Part shown: piece by piece, positions 1-7,170 of the stretch
Position numbering within the stretch: position 1 is the stretch's first letter
How the letters are laid out: each line of letters opens with the position of its first letter
From: an uncultured Planctomycetaceae bacterium
GTDB taxonomy: Bacteria; Planctomycetota; Planctomycetia; Pirellulales; Pirellulaceae
Reading direction: 5' to 3'
DNA length: 37,824 nucleotides
Assembly: GCA_903927685.1 (NCBI GenBank)
Contig: CAIYOB010000809.1
Span: forward strand, 1-37,824
Program-made: the position numbers and the translations under genes
The notes under the pieces: generated by a model
Database searches by the model: none
Told to the model about the DNA's origin: nothing
Seen by the model: the letters and a program-made list of their open reading frames with translations, nothing else

Positions 1-767
1 CCCATCATGCCGCTGCCGAAGTCCCACCAGCAGCGCCATGTGGCCGGATGATAGGCCCGATGGTACGGCCGCAGCGGCGCGGGGCCGATCCACAAGTCCC
101 ATTTCAGTTGCTCGGGCAAGGGCGGCGTCTCCTCCGGACGGGACGACCATTGCGAACTCCAGCCGGCATGACCCCAGGGATAGTACGACAAGTCGCACCA
201 CGCGTCGACCTCGCGGACTTCGCCGATCACGCCGGCCCAGATCCACTCGCACACCAGCCGCAAGCCTTCCATCGAATGGCCTTGAATGCCCATCTGCGTC
301 GCGACCTTGGCCTCCTTGGCCGCCTGGGCCAACATCCGGGCCTCGTACACATTGTGCGTCAGCGGCTTCTGGCAATACACGTGCTTGCCGGCTCGGATGG
401 CCGCCAGCGAGATCACCGCGTGCGTGTGGTCCGGCGTGGCGATCACAACGCCGTCGAGGTCCTTCTGCTTGTCCAGCAGCTCCCGAAAATCGACGTACAG
501 CTTGGCGTTGGGATAGCGATTGATCGTGCCGGCAGCATAGCCCGGATCCACGTCGCACAGCGCGACGATGTTCTCGGATTCGACGTTCCGCAGATTGGCC
601 GCGCCCATCCCGCCGACGCCGATCCCGGCGATATTCATCTTGTCGCTGGGGGCGATCTGCCGCGGCCCGCCCAAGACATGGCGGGGGACGATCAGGAAAG
701 CGGCGGCTGCGCCGGCCGCGGCGGCGGACTGGCGGACGAACTGGCGGCGATTCCAAGTCGGTGTCAT
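1..767 (-). CDS. Tat-exported Gfo/Idh/MocA-family oxidoreductase (C-terminus outside window)
   Basis: NAD(P)-dependent oxidoreductase of the Gfo/Idh/MocA family, probably acting on a sugar or sugar derivative outside the cytoplasm. The N-terminus has a twin-arginine motif (NRRQFVRQ, residues 6-13) followed by an Ala-rich hydrophobic stretch, which indicates Tat export, common for this family in planctomycetes. A Rossmann-type glycine motif (GIGVGGMGAANLR) follows at about residues 50-62, then the family hallmark segment containing EKP-like YCQKPLTHN. The ATG at 767 is chosen because it overlaps the upstream gene's stop by 4 bp (ATGA), implying translational coupling. About 255 residues are visible and the rest lies before position 1. 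The substrate cannot be read from sequence. The coupled oligogalacturonate-lyase-like gene hints at plant or algal uronide metabolism, but that is inference. Confidence 0.9.
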   Translation of the reverse strand, partial: MTPTWNRRQFVRQSAAAAGAAAAFLIVPRHVLGGPRQIAPSDKMNIAGIGVGGMGAANLRNVESENIVALCDVDPGYAAGTINRYPNAKLYVDFRELLDKQKDLDGVVIATPDHTHAVISLAAIRAGKHVYCQKPLTHNVYEARMLAQAAKEAKVATQMGIQGHSMEGLRLVCEWIWAGVIGEVREVDAWCDLSYYPWGHAGWSSQWSSRPEETPPLPEQLKWDLWIGPAPLRPYHRAYHPATWRCWWDFGSGMM

Positions 768-1966
768 GACAGGGGCTCCTGGTGGGTGAGGTCGTTAGCG
801 CCCGAGGGACTTAACAGGTCCGTCGAGATGCCTTCGCTGTCGTGCAGGTCCGCGGCGTCCAGCAGGAACAGGTGGCAGGTGTGCGAAGCCGGATCGCCGC
901 CTGTGAACAGAATCCATTTCCGGTCCGGTGTCAACTGTGGGTGGAAGTGAGCCTTCTGGCCGCCGCCGTACGTGGGCCACGTGCCGATCAGCCGCTGCCA
1001 CTGGTGCCGGCCCGCGTCGTGGTCCAGCCGCACCAAGGCGTACAGGTCGTGGACGTCGAACTTGTCCCACGAAGTTGAGTTTTCGTAGAACCACAAGCGG
1101 CCTGCCGGGTCGCGGCCGGTGTGAATGTACTGAAATTCCGGTGGGTACGGAAACTCGAAGCGGCCGCGCGTCAGCGGATCGTACAGGCCCGAGCAGCGGG
1201 CGTCGGGAACTTCGTAGGCCACGCCCCGCGCCGTGACCTGGCAGTGGATCAGATGGCCGCGCACGCCCGGATCCCCGTCCCGCAGTGGCGCGATCGTACC
1301 GCTGGTCAGATCGGTCAGCAGCATCCCCGGGTGATCGGCCGGATGCGTTACAATGAACCGCTGGTTATCGTACGCCGTAACGTGGAACACGGCGCTGTCG
1401 ATCCGGCACAGTTCCCGCTGTTCCCCGGTGTCGAGGCAATACGCCGCGACCGCGGCGCCTTGGCACGGCTGGCCCCACACGCTGCCGCGCGGGACATGAA
1501 TGTAGACGAACCACTGACCGTCCGGCGTGCAATCGTTCTGGCCGTACGCCTCGCGGTCGGAGGGCAGGCGGAACAGCGGCCGGTCGTGCAGGCTTTCGAC
1601 GTGGACCGCGCGGACCTGGTTGCCGTCGAAATAGATGACTTCGTTCCGGGCCACATTCAGCGCGCTGCGATGGTCGAGGACGCCGCGGCCGGAATCGACG
1701 CACCACGGCCGCCATTGCGTGTCGGCGCACGTGGCGTGCGTCAGCTGGCGGGATTCGCCGCTGGCCAGATTCAAACGGAACAACTGCAGCTGGCCGTGGG
1801 CGGCATGGTGGTAGATCAGGTAGTTTCCATCCCCGGTGATGGTGGGGACGAAGAAATACAGCGGGTAGGTGCATCCCTCGCCGTGCGTCAGTTGGACGCA
1901 TTGGCGGCCGGTTTCCGGGGCGCGAAAACGGGTGAATCTGTCGAACATGGGAGATGCGTCCAGCAT
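764..1966 (-). CDS. Oligogalacturonate-lyase-like beta-propeller protein (PL22-like)
   Basis: A 400-residue protein with WD40/TolB-like blades (repeated QLTH, tPDG and YLIYHH-type strands), resembling the seven-bladed fold of polysaccharide lyase family 22. Near residue 348 it has AHFHPQLTPD, which matches the region of PL22 enzymes where two histidines coordinate the catalytic metal (HPHPSFTPD in Erwinia Ogl). No signal peptide is evident, consistent with cytoplasmic breakdown of short unsaturated oligogalacturonides. It ends 4 bp inside the following Tat-exported oxidoreductase gene. The ATG at 1966 has a short AGG a few bases upstream. The ATG at 1948 is a second possibility and the sequence does not decide between them. 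Lyase activity is family-level inference; many planctomycete relatives are uncharacterised. Confidence 0.75.
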   Translation of the reverse strand: MLDASPMFDRFTRFRAPETGRQCVQLTHGEGCTYPLYFFVPTITGDGNYLIYHHAAHGQLQLFRLNLASGESRQLTHATCADTQWRPWCVDSGRGVLDHRSALNVARNEVIYFDGNQVRAVHVESLHDRPLFRLPSDREAYGQNDCTPDGQWFVYIHVPRGSVWGQPCQGAAVAAYCLDTGEQRELCRIDSAVFHVTAYDNQRFIVTHPADHPGMLLTDLTSGTIAPLRDGDPGVRGHLIHCQVTARGVAYEVPDARCSGLYDPLTRGRFEFPYPPEFQYIHTGRDPAGRLWFYENSTSWDKFDVHDLYALVRLDHDAGRHQWQRLIGTWPTYGGGQKAHFHPQLTPDRKWILFTGGDPASHTCHLFLLDAADLHDSEGISTDLLSPSGANDLTHQEPLS

Positions 1967-2133
1967 TCAACCTGCGCGGCGCCGGCTTGGCGACCTCGCC
2001 GAACCCCTGGTCGGCGCCGGTCTCCCCTGACCGCGCCGAAACGCCCGACCGCGGGTCTCCCGGGCACGCCTTGCGTATGCCGGGGAGACCTTCGGTCGGG
2101 CCGAGTGCGGGGTCGGGAGATTCGCGCGACGCC
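1967..2133. other. Intergenic gap with palindromic repeat
   Basis: This 167-bp gap separates the MtrH-like gene from the lyase-like gene. It is dominated by the inverted repeat described at 2044-2100 and is flanked by further GGTCTCC/TGACCG words shared with the gap before nadE. I see no coding potential. Confidence 0.6.
2044..2100. repeat. Imperfect palindrome, copy 1 of a dispersed intergenic repeat
   Basis: The left arm (2044-2062, CCCGACCGCGGGTCTCCCG) pairs with the right arm (2081-2100, CGGGGAGACCTTCGGTCGGG) with only a few mismatches, leaving a loop of about 18 nt. A related palindrome sits at 14110-14150. Both are preceded by a shared word, GGTCTCC followed by TGACCG. It may end transcription between the MtrH-like and lyase-like genes, or may simply be a dispersed repeat. 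Confidence 0.65.
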
Positions 2134-3045
2134 CTAGCCGACGCGATACCGCGGGTGATTCGCGACGGGTTTCACGCCACGTTCCATCGCGACTTGGCTG
2201 TGGCCCGTATCGATCATGGCCACCGCCGGGAAAATGTACTTGGCGTCCTCGACCGGCCCGTACAGCAGGAAATCTCCGCCGATGGCCACGGCGGACGCAC
2301 AGGCCGCGGCGACGCACGCGTCTTTGGCCTCGCCGCCCAACTTCTTCTTCAAGCCCTTCCAGGTGGCCACGGCGTTGTGCACGCCGCCGCCGGACGGCAA
2401 GCCGAACTCGTCCTTGATCTCCCACAACGCCTGGCAGGCTTGACCGTAGGTCGCCAAGTCCAGGAAGCAGGTGTCGACCATCAGCTTGCGGATCCCCGCC
2501 TGCTCCAACCGCGGCAGCAACTGCCGCACGGACTCGACGCGGCCCGCGGCGGTGAAGTCCAGCAGGTAGTACGTCAGCAGGATGGCGCTGGTCACGCCCG
2601 CGTCCTGGATCGCCTGCAGTTCGTCGTCCTGGGTCTCCGGCTGGACTGAATTGTAGACCACCCGGTCGGCCAGGCCCGCTCCGGCGGCGTATTTCAAGCC
2701 GGCCAAGCGGACCTCGGTCGTCGTGCCGTCGATCAGCAGCGGCGCTTTGCTGACGCTGGCCGCGAACTCCAGGTGCTTGCACATCGCTTCGGGCGAGTCG
2801 CCCACGACGTCCAGCATGCAGGGGTTGCCGGTCTTCTCGGACCACTCGTCCTGATTGCGGATCGCCCGTTCGGCCTTTTCGGCGTCGAATCCGCCTTCGC
2901 CGTCGTTCAACAGGACTTTGTGCCCGTGGTAGAACACGGTGCCCACCAGGACCGCCGGACGCACGCCGGGTTGCCCGCCGACCTGGACGCCGCCGATGTC
3001 GAACGTTTTCTGTGCGGCGGAAAACTGCAGGAAGCCATTGGCCAT
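2134..3045 (-). CDS. MtrH-family methyltransferase (tetrahydromethanopterin/tetrahydrofolate type)
   Basis: A 303-residue protein matching MtrH, the subunit of the methanogen Mtr complex that moves a methyl group between tetrahydromethanopterin and a corrinoid. The diagnostic segments are all present: DIGGVQVGGQPG near residue 16, VGTVFYHGHK near 34, KTGNPCMLDVVGDSPE near 71, RVVYNSVQPET near 127 and GLPSGGGVHNAVATWKG near 216. Length is normal for the family. Bacterial MtrH relatives such as MtgA act in corrinoid-dependent demethylation, passing methyl to tetrahydrofolate. No other Mtr subunit, corrinoid protein or MttB-type methyltransferase is in this window. An AAGGAG lies 8 bases before the ATG. 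It starts 18 bp after the TrpB2 gene, so the two are probably co-transcribed. Family assignment is firm; the pterin and methyl donor are unknown. Confidence 0.88.
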   Translation of the reverse strand: MANGFLQFSAAQKTFDIGGVQVGGQPGVRPAVLVGTVFYHGHKVLLNDGEGGFDAEKAERAIRNQDEWSEKTGNPCMLDVVGDSPEAMCKHLEFAASVSKAPLLIDGTTTEVRLAGLKYAAGAGLADRVVYNSVQPETQDDELQAIQDAGVTSAILLTYYLLDFTAAGRVESVRQLLPRLEQAGIRKLMVDTCFLDLATYGQACQALWEIKDEFGLPSGGGVHNAVATWKGLKKKLGGEAKDACVAAACASAVAIGGDFLLYGPVEDAKYIFPAVAMIDTGHSQVAMERGVKPVANHPRYRVG

Positions 3046-3063
3046 CTTGGATCTCCTTGGTAG

Positions 3064-4434
3064 TTACGGGGCCACGGTGGGCAGGTGAGCCAACGCCATG
3101 GCGACTTCTTCTTCGGGGTACTCGTAATCCTGCAATTGGCCGGACAAGTACGCCGTATAAGCGCTCATGTCGAAATGCCCATGCCCGCACAGATTGAACA
3201 GGATGGCGCGGCTGATTCCTTCCTCCTTGCAGCGATTGGCTTCGCGAATTACCGCCGCGATCGCGTGGTTGGCCTCGGGCGCCGGCACGATGCCTTCGAG
3301 ACTGGCGAACTCGACGCCCGCCGCAAAGCACTCGACTTGGTGCACGGCGACCGCTTCGCTGAGCCCGAGCTTGATCAAGTGGCTGACCAGCGGGGCCATG
3401 CCGTGGTAGCGCAGTCCGCCCGTATGGATTGCCGGGGGAATGAACTCGCTGCCCAGGGTGTGCATCTTCAGCAGCGGCGTCAGGTGGGCCGTGTCACCAA
3501 AGTCGTACGTGTACCGGCCGCGCGTCAACGACGGGCACGCCGCCGGCTCGACCGCGACCACGCGCAGCTTGTCATACCCTTCGCCCCGCAGTTTGGCCCC
3601 GACAAAGGGGAACACGATGCCGCCATAGTTGGAGCCGCCGCCGGTGCAGGCGACGATTACGTCGGGCTGGTCACCGGCCATCGCCATCTGCTCCATGGCC
3701 TCCAAGCCGATCACCGACTGGTGCAACAGCACGTGATTCAGCACGCTGCCCAGCGCGTAATTGGTGTCAGGGGACTTGGCGGCGACTTCGACCGCTTCCG
3801 AAATGGCGATGCCCAGCGAACCGGGGGAATTGGGGTTCTTGGCCAGAATCGCACGACCGGCTTCCGTTTCCTCGCTGGGGCTGGCCGTGACTTCGGCGCC
3901 GTAGGTCTGCATCAGGGCTTTGCGATAGGGCTTTTGCTGGAAGCTGACCTTGACCATGAAGACTTTGCATTCCAGCCCGAAATACGAGCAGCCCATGGCC
4001 AGCGACGAACCCCACTGGCCGGCGCCCGTCTCGGTCGCCAGACGCTTGACGCCCGCCATTTTGTTGTAGTAGGCCTGCGGCACCGCCGTGTTCGGCTTGT
4101 GCGAACCGGCCGGGCTCACGCCTTCGTACTTGTAGTAGATCCGCGCCGGCGAGCCCAACGCCTTCTCCAGCCGCCGGGCACGGAACAACGGCGTCGGCCG
4201 CCATTGACGGTAGATCTGCCGCACGGGGTCCGGAATCTCGATCTCGCGCTCGGTCGATACCTCCTGCTCGATCAAGCTCATCGGGAAAATGGCCGCCAGA
4301 TCCTCGGGCCCGATCGGCTGGCCAGTCCCCGGATGCAGCACCGCCGGGGCGGGCTGGGGCAAATCGGCTTGGATGTTGTACCAGGCGAGCGGAATGCGCT
4401 CTTCTCCCATCACATACTTGATCTGTTCGCTCAT
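3064..4434 (-). CDS. TrpB2-type tryptophan synthase beta chain-like PLP enzyme
   Basis: A 456-residue fold-type II PLP enzyme of the TrpB2 group. The motif EGVSPAGSHKPNTA (about residues 104-117) holds the PLP lysine, K113; the GSHKxNTA form separates TrpB2 from classical TrpB1 (GAHKxN). The phosphate-binding glycine loop CTGGGSNYGG lies near residue 264. Residues 1-60 carry the extended N-terminus usual in TrpB2. TrpB2 enzymes condense serine with indole, and some act without TrpA. No trpA, trpF or trpC is nearby, so a standard tryptophan operon is absent. The ATG at 4434 is preferred because GGAGG lies 6 bases upstream; the open frame reaches 4659, but that extension looks non-coding. It is followed after 18 bp by the MtrH-family gene. 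Confidence 0.88.
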   Translation of the reverse strand: MSEQIKYVMGEERIPLAWYNIQADLPQPAPAVLHPGTGQPIGPEDLAAIFPMSLIEQEVSTEREIEIPDPVRQIYRQWRPTPLFRARRLEKALGSPARIYYKYEGVSPAGSHKPNTAVPQAYYNKMAGVKRLATETGAGQWGSSLAMGCSYFGLECKVFMVKVSFQQKPYRKALMQTYGAEVTASPSEETEAGRAILAKNPNSPGSLGIAISEAVEVAAKSPDTNYALGSVLNHVLLHQSVIGLEAMEQMAMAGDQPDVIVACTGGGSNYGGIVFPFVGAKLRGEGYDKLRVVAVEPAACPSLTRGRYTYDFGDTAHLTPLLKMHTLGSEFIPPAIHTGGLRYHGMAPLVSHLIKLGLSEAVAVHQVECFAAGVEFASLEGIVPAPEANHAIAAVIREANRCKEEGISRAILFNLCGHGHFDMSAYTAYLSGQLQDYEYPEEEVAMALAHLPTVAP

Positions 4435-4483
4435 CTGCGGCCTCCGATTATTTTTCGAGAAAATGACAGCGTAAACGACCGCC

Positions 4484-4502
4484 CCCTTGCTGTAAACAAG
4501 GG
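4484..4502 (-). repeat. Hairpin in the leader of the TrpB2 gene
   Basis: CCCTTG and CAAGGG form a perfect 6-bp stem around a 7-nt loop, about 50 nt upstream of the TrpB2 start. It could affect leader stability or expression. There is no U-run and no obvious Trp-rich leader peptide, so classical attenuation is not supported. Confidence 0.4.
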
Positions 4503-4523
4503 AGCAGACAATGAGCAGACAAT
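4502..4523. repeat. Perfect 11-bp direct repeat upstream of TrpB2
   Basis: GAGCAGACAAT occurs twice with no gap. A repeat with one helical turn of periodicity upstream of a start codon could be a tandem operator, but nothing else supports that. Confidence 0.5.
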
Positions 4524-4914
4524 GAGAGCGGCAAATCGAGTGCGAAAGTGGAGCGTCGGCCCTCCCCTGACTGTTGCTGCTGAGTTTCTTCACCAGCTGT
4601 TCCAAACCCAAGGCGTAAGCGAGGTTGGGGCCTGTTCTTCCAGAAACGCTCGAGTCCATGCCCTTTCGGCGGGCGGCCTCAAGTGCCGCGGTTTCGATAC
4701 GTCCATGAAGTCAATGTGATTACACTTCGCCCATTTCGGACACTCGGACCATCGCGTGCGATCAGATGCAAGTGTCTTATCTGCAACACCTTGCAGACAT
4801 CAATCGCCAGCTGGCACGCAGCGTGCTTTCCTGATAGATCCGGACGCGGGCACGTTGGCACGCGACCATTGGCGAGACCAGTCTTTTCACAGCACTTGGG
4901 AGAGGAGAGCGAAC

Positions 4915-5307
4915 ATGCGCGGGGCAACATTCCTGTTTTCGGCGGCGGTCTTGGTCGGCTTGACCGGCACCAACGTGCAAGCCGAGGGTCCGTATCCGGG
5001 GGGCTTTGAGGATGGGGGAATCCGTATCCAGACGGTTGGCCATCCGGGCAGGCATTATCGGCACGGTGACGACTACAAGGTGTGGCACGGCGGGCAAGGG
5101 TACTCCTACGGCCACCACTACAACGTCTTGCCGTGTCCGCCGCGACGGCCCAGCTACATGGTTCCGCCGGTGATGGTCCCGTACTCGGGCTATCCGGGTT
5201 ATCGGCATATCTGCGGACCGAATTGCGGACCCCGGTGCCGATACGCCTACCCGAGCCACGATTTCTACTATCGAGGCAACGGCTGGGGATTCTCGTTCGG
5301 GTTCTAG
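4915..5307 (+). CDS. Small secreted Gly/Tyr/His/Pro-rich protein
   Basis: A 130-residue protein with a clear Sec signal peptide: MRG, then a hydrophobic stretch to about residue 20, with probable cleavage after VQA at about residue 23. The mature part is low in Lys and Leu and rich in Gly, Tyr, His and Pro (GGQGYSYGHHYN, CPPRRPSYMVPPVMVP, CGPNCGPRCRYAYP, ending GWGFSFGF). It has four cysteines, three of them in CGPNCGPRC. The start is supported by AGGAGAG about 7 bases upstream. No known enzyme domain is visible. Similar small Tyr/His-rich exported proteins are frequent in planctomycetes and are often thought to belong to the envelope. Function is unknown. It stands alone, convergent with the ABC gene that ends at 5321. 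Confidence 0.75.
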   Translation: MRGATFLFSAAVLVGLTGTNVQAEGPYPGGFEDGGIRIQTVGHPGRHYRHGDDYKVWHGGQGYSYGHHYNVLPCPPRRPSYMVPPVMVPYSGYPGYRHICGPNCGPRCRYAYPSHDFYYRGNGWGFSFGF

Positions 5308-5320
5308 TTCAGACGCGTGA

Positions 5321-6256
5321 TTACAGATGTCGAGCCGTCTGCATGACGTAGTCGAAGACGGCCTCGGCGGACGTGTCCGTCGCCTGCATGCGGTCGACCT
5401 GGAAGCCGCCCTCGGCCACCGTTTGGGCCAGCATGCGAAAGAACTCGTCCGGACGCTGCACCTGGAGCAGCAACTCGCGGCCGCCCTGCAGTTGGACGGC
5501 TTGCACACAAGGAGCGCCGACCAAACGCATGGCCAGTTCCCGAGGCCGGTCGGCATCGACGCGCACGTGCAGCGGGAACTCGGCCAGCATCTCGCGGATC
5601 TCCGCCAGGCTGCCGGAGGCGAGCACGCGTCCGCGACATAGGAACACGATCTGCCGGGCCAGTTGGTCCATCTCGTCCAGAATGTGGCTGGACACCACGA
5701 TGGCTTTCCCGCGAGCAGCCAGGTCGGCAAAAACCTGGACCAGTTCGGTCCGCCCTACCGGATCGACACCGTTCAAAGGTTCGTCCAGCACCAGCAGGTC
5801 CGGATCGTGCACCAGGGCCTGAGCCAGCTTGATCCGCTGCCGCATCCCCTTGGAATAGGACGCCAGCGGACGGTCGGCCCGGTCGGCCATGCCCACCTGT
5901 TCCAGCACCGCTTCCACGCGGCCGCTCAGGCCACGGCCGGAGAACCCGTGCAGCCGGGCGAGCGTCCGCACAAAGCCGCGGCCGGACATGTCTTCGTAGA
6001 ACGCGTCGGCGTCCGGGCAATAGCCGATGTGCGACTTGGCTGCCGCCGACCACGCCTGGCGTCCGCAGATCCGCACCGCGCCCAGACTCGGACGCAATTG
6101 CCCCGTCATCAGTTTGATCAACGTGCTCTTGCCGGCGCCGTTGGGGCCCACCAAGCCCGTGATCCCCGGCTGCAGTTCCAGCGAGACGTCATTGACGGCA
6201 ATCACCGGCCCATACCATTTGGAGACGGCAGCAAATTCGAGCAGCGCCTGGCTCAT
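5321..6256 (-). CDS. ABC exporter ATP-binding protein (second ATPase of the cluster)
   Basis: A 311-residue ABC-2-type ATPase. Walker A is GPNGAGKST (about residues 39-47), the signature region is SYSKGMRQR, Walker B is LLVLDEP, and the switch histidine lies in SSHILDE. The C-terminal 80 residues form the extra domain seen in drug and gliding-type exporters. The ATG at 6256 overlaps the permease stop by 4 bp, so it is translationally coupled and very likely works with that permease. With the ATPase at 7171-8088, the cluster has two different nucleotide-binding proteins flanking one recognisable membrane protein, which would fit a heteromeric exporter. The substrate is unknown. The final stretch (VFDYVMQTARHL) ends 13 bp from the convergent secreted-protein gene. 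Confidence 0.9.
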   Translation of the reverse strand: MSQALLEFAAVSKWYGPVIAVNDVSLELQPGITGLVGPNGAGKSTLIKLMTGQLRPSLGAVRICGRQAWSAAAKSHIGYCPDADAFYEDMSGRGFVRTLARLHGFSGRGLSGRVEAVLEQVGMADRADRPLASYSKGMRQRIKLAQALVHDPDLLVLDEPLNGVDPVGRTELVQVFADLAARGKAIVVSSHILDEMDQLARQIVFLCRGRVLASGSLAEIREMLAEFPLHVRVDADRPRELAMRLVGAPCVQAVQLQGGRELLLQVQRPDEFFRMLAQTVAEGGFQVDRMQATDTSAEAVFDYVMQTARHL

Positions 6257-7167
6257 GAGACGACCTTCACCGCCCGGACTCGAGGAATGGCCGCCAAGAC
6301 GCAGACGATCCAGACAGTCAGGACGATGCCCGCTGCCGCCGGGACCAGCGGCGTGTCGTTGTCCGTCAAGGCGCCGAAACACCAGCTGCCCAGCAAACGC
6401 AGGTTCCGCCAGAACATCAGCAGCCGCCAGTGCCGGTCGTCGTAGGTATGCCGCAGGATCTCGCCAATCGCCGGCAGCAGCACGAAGATGCAGGCCCAGG
6501 CCATGACCAGCGGCACGCTCTTGTGCAGCCAGGAAGCCAACGTAAACAGCAGCAGGCTGAGCGAGACAGCCATAATTGCGCCGTAGCCCACGATGCCCAG
6601 GATGATCCGCCAATTGTCGACAAAATACGCCAGGGAACTGGCCAGCAGGCCGTATTCGATGAACAGGATCAAGGCGGGCAGGGCCGTGATCATCGTCACC
6701 AGCAGGCCGATCGCCAGCAGCTTGCCGAGCACATAATGCCGGCGAGCGACCGCTCGGGACAGATAGAAGGTCAGGCCGCCGCGCTCGTAGTCCCCGCCCA
6801 CCAGCAACTCGCCGGCGAACGCCAGCAGCAGCATGGTCACCGTCCCCTGGGCAAACATGAAGTCGCGATACGTCTTGCCGGCGCCCGTCACCGAGGTCAG
6901 GATCTGGTCCACGAACCGACCCACCGTGGGATTCTCGACGGCGACCTGCGCCTTCAGGTAGATCAGGGCGAAGAAGAACAGGAAATTCACCAAGGCCAGG
7001 GCCAGCAGACCCCAGAACAGCTTCCGCCGCAGCACGAGCTGGACGCTGGTCCGGGCAATCGGCCAGCACGCCCACCAGGCCGGCCGCAAGGGTCCCTGCC
7101 AATCGCGATATCCGGAGTCCAGTTCCACAGCGAGGTTCTCCCACCGCAGCCCTCTCGCGGAGCGCAA
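6253..7167 (-). CDS. ABC-2-type transporter permease
   Basis: A 304-residue membrane protein with about six hydrophobic segments: around residues 48-70, 110-125, 150-172, 187-215, 218-235 and 275-295. It contains GGDYERGGLTFYLSRAVAR, the pattern between the second and third helices typical of ABC-2 permeases (the E-R-G-T/L-F-L-S-R region). A hydrophilic stretch of about 40 residues between the first two helices probably faces the periplasm. It begins 3 bp after one ATPase gene ends and overlaps the next ATPase by 4 bp, so the three form one operon for an exporter. The cargo cannot be inferred. The ATG at 7167 is the first start after the upstream stop; an alternative start inside the first 30 residues cannot be excluded. 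Confidence 0.85.
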   Translation of the reverse strand: MRSARGLRWENLAVELDSGYRDWQGPLRPAWWACWPIARTSVQLVLRRKLFWGLLALALVNFLFFFALIYLKAQVAVENPTVGRFVDQILTSVTGAGKTYRDFMFAQGTVTMLLLAFAGELLVGGDYERGGLTFYLSRAVARRHYVLGKLLAIGLLVTMITALPALILFIEYGLLASSLAYFVDNWRIILGIVGYGAIMAVSLSLLLFTLASWLHKSVPLVMAWACIFVLLPAIGEILRHTYDDRHWRLLMFWRNLRLLGSWCFGALTDNDTPLVPAAAGIVLTVWIVCVLAAIPRVRAVKVVS

Positions 7168-7170
7168 GAG

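Larger units (their letters stand above)
4435..4914. other. 480-bp intergenic region between divergent genes
   Basis: It separates the minus-strand TrpB2 gene from a plus-strand secreted protein, so it should carry both promoters. Near the TrpB2 side it holds a hairpin (4484-4502) and an 11-bp tandem duplication (4502-4523). I see no convincing gene or clean -35/-10 pair in the rest. Confidence 0.6.

Noticed and set aside
2134..3045. Horizontally acquired methanogenesis cluster
   Set aside because: Only MtrH is present. Base composition looks like its neighbours and no other Mtr or Mcr gene is near.
4435..4659. N-terminal extension of the TrpB2 protein by 75 residues
   Set aside because: The extension has no similarity to TrpB2 N-termini and overlaps the hairpin and tandem repeat. 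The ATG at 4434 has GGAGG at ideal spacing.
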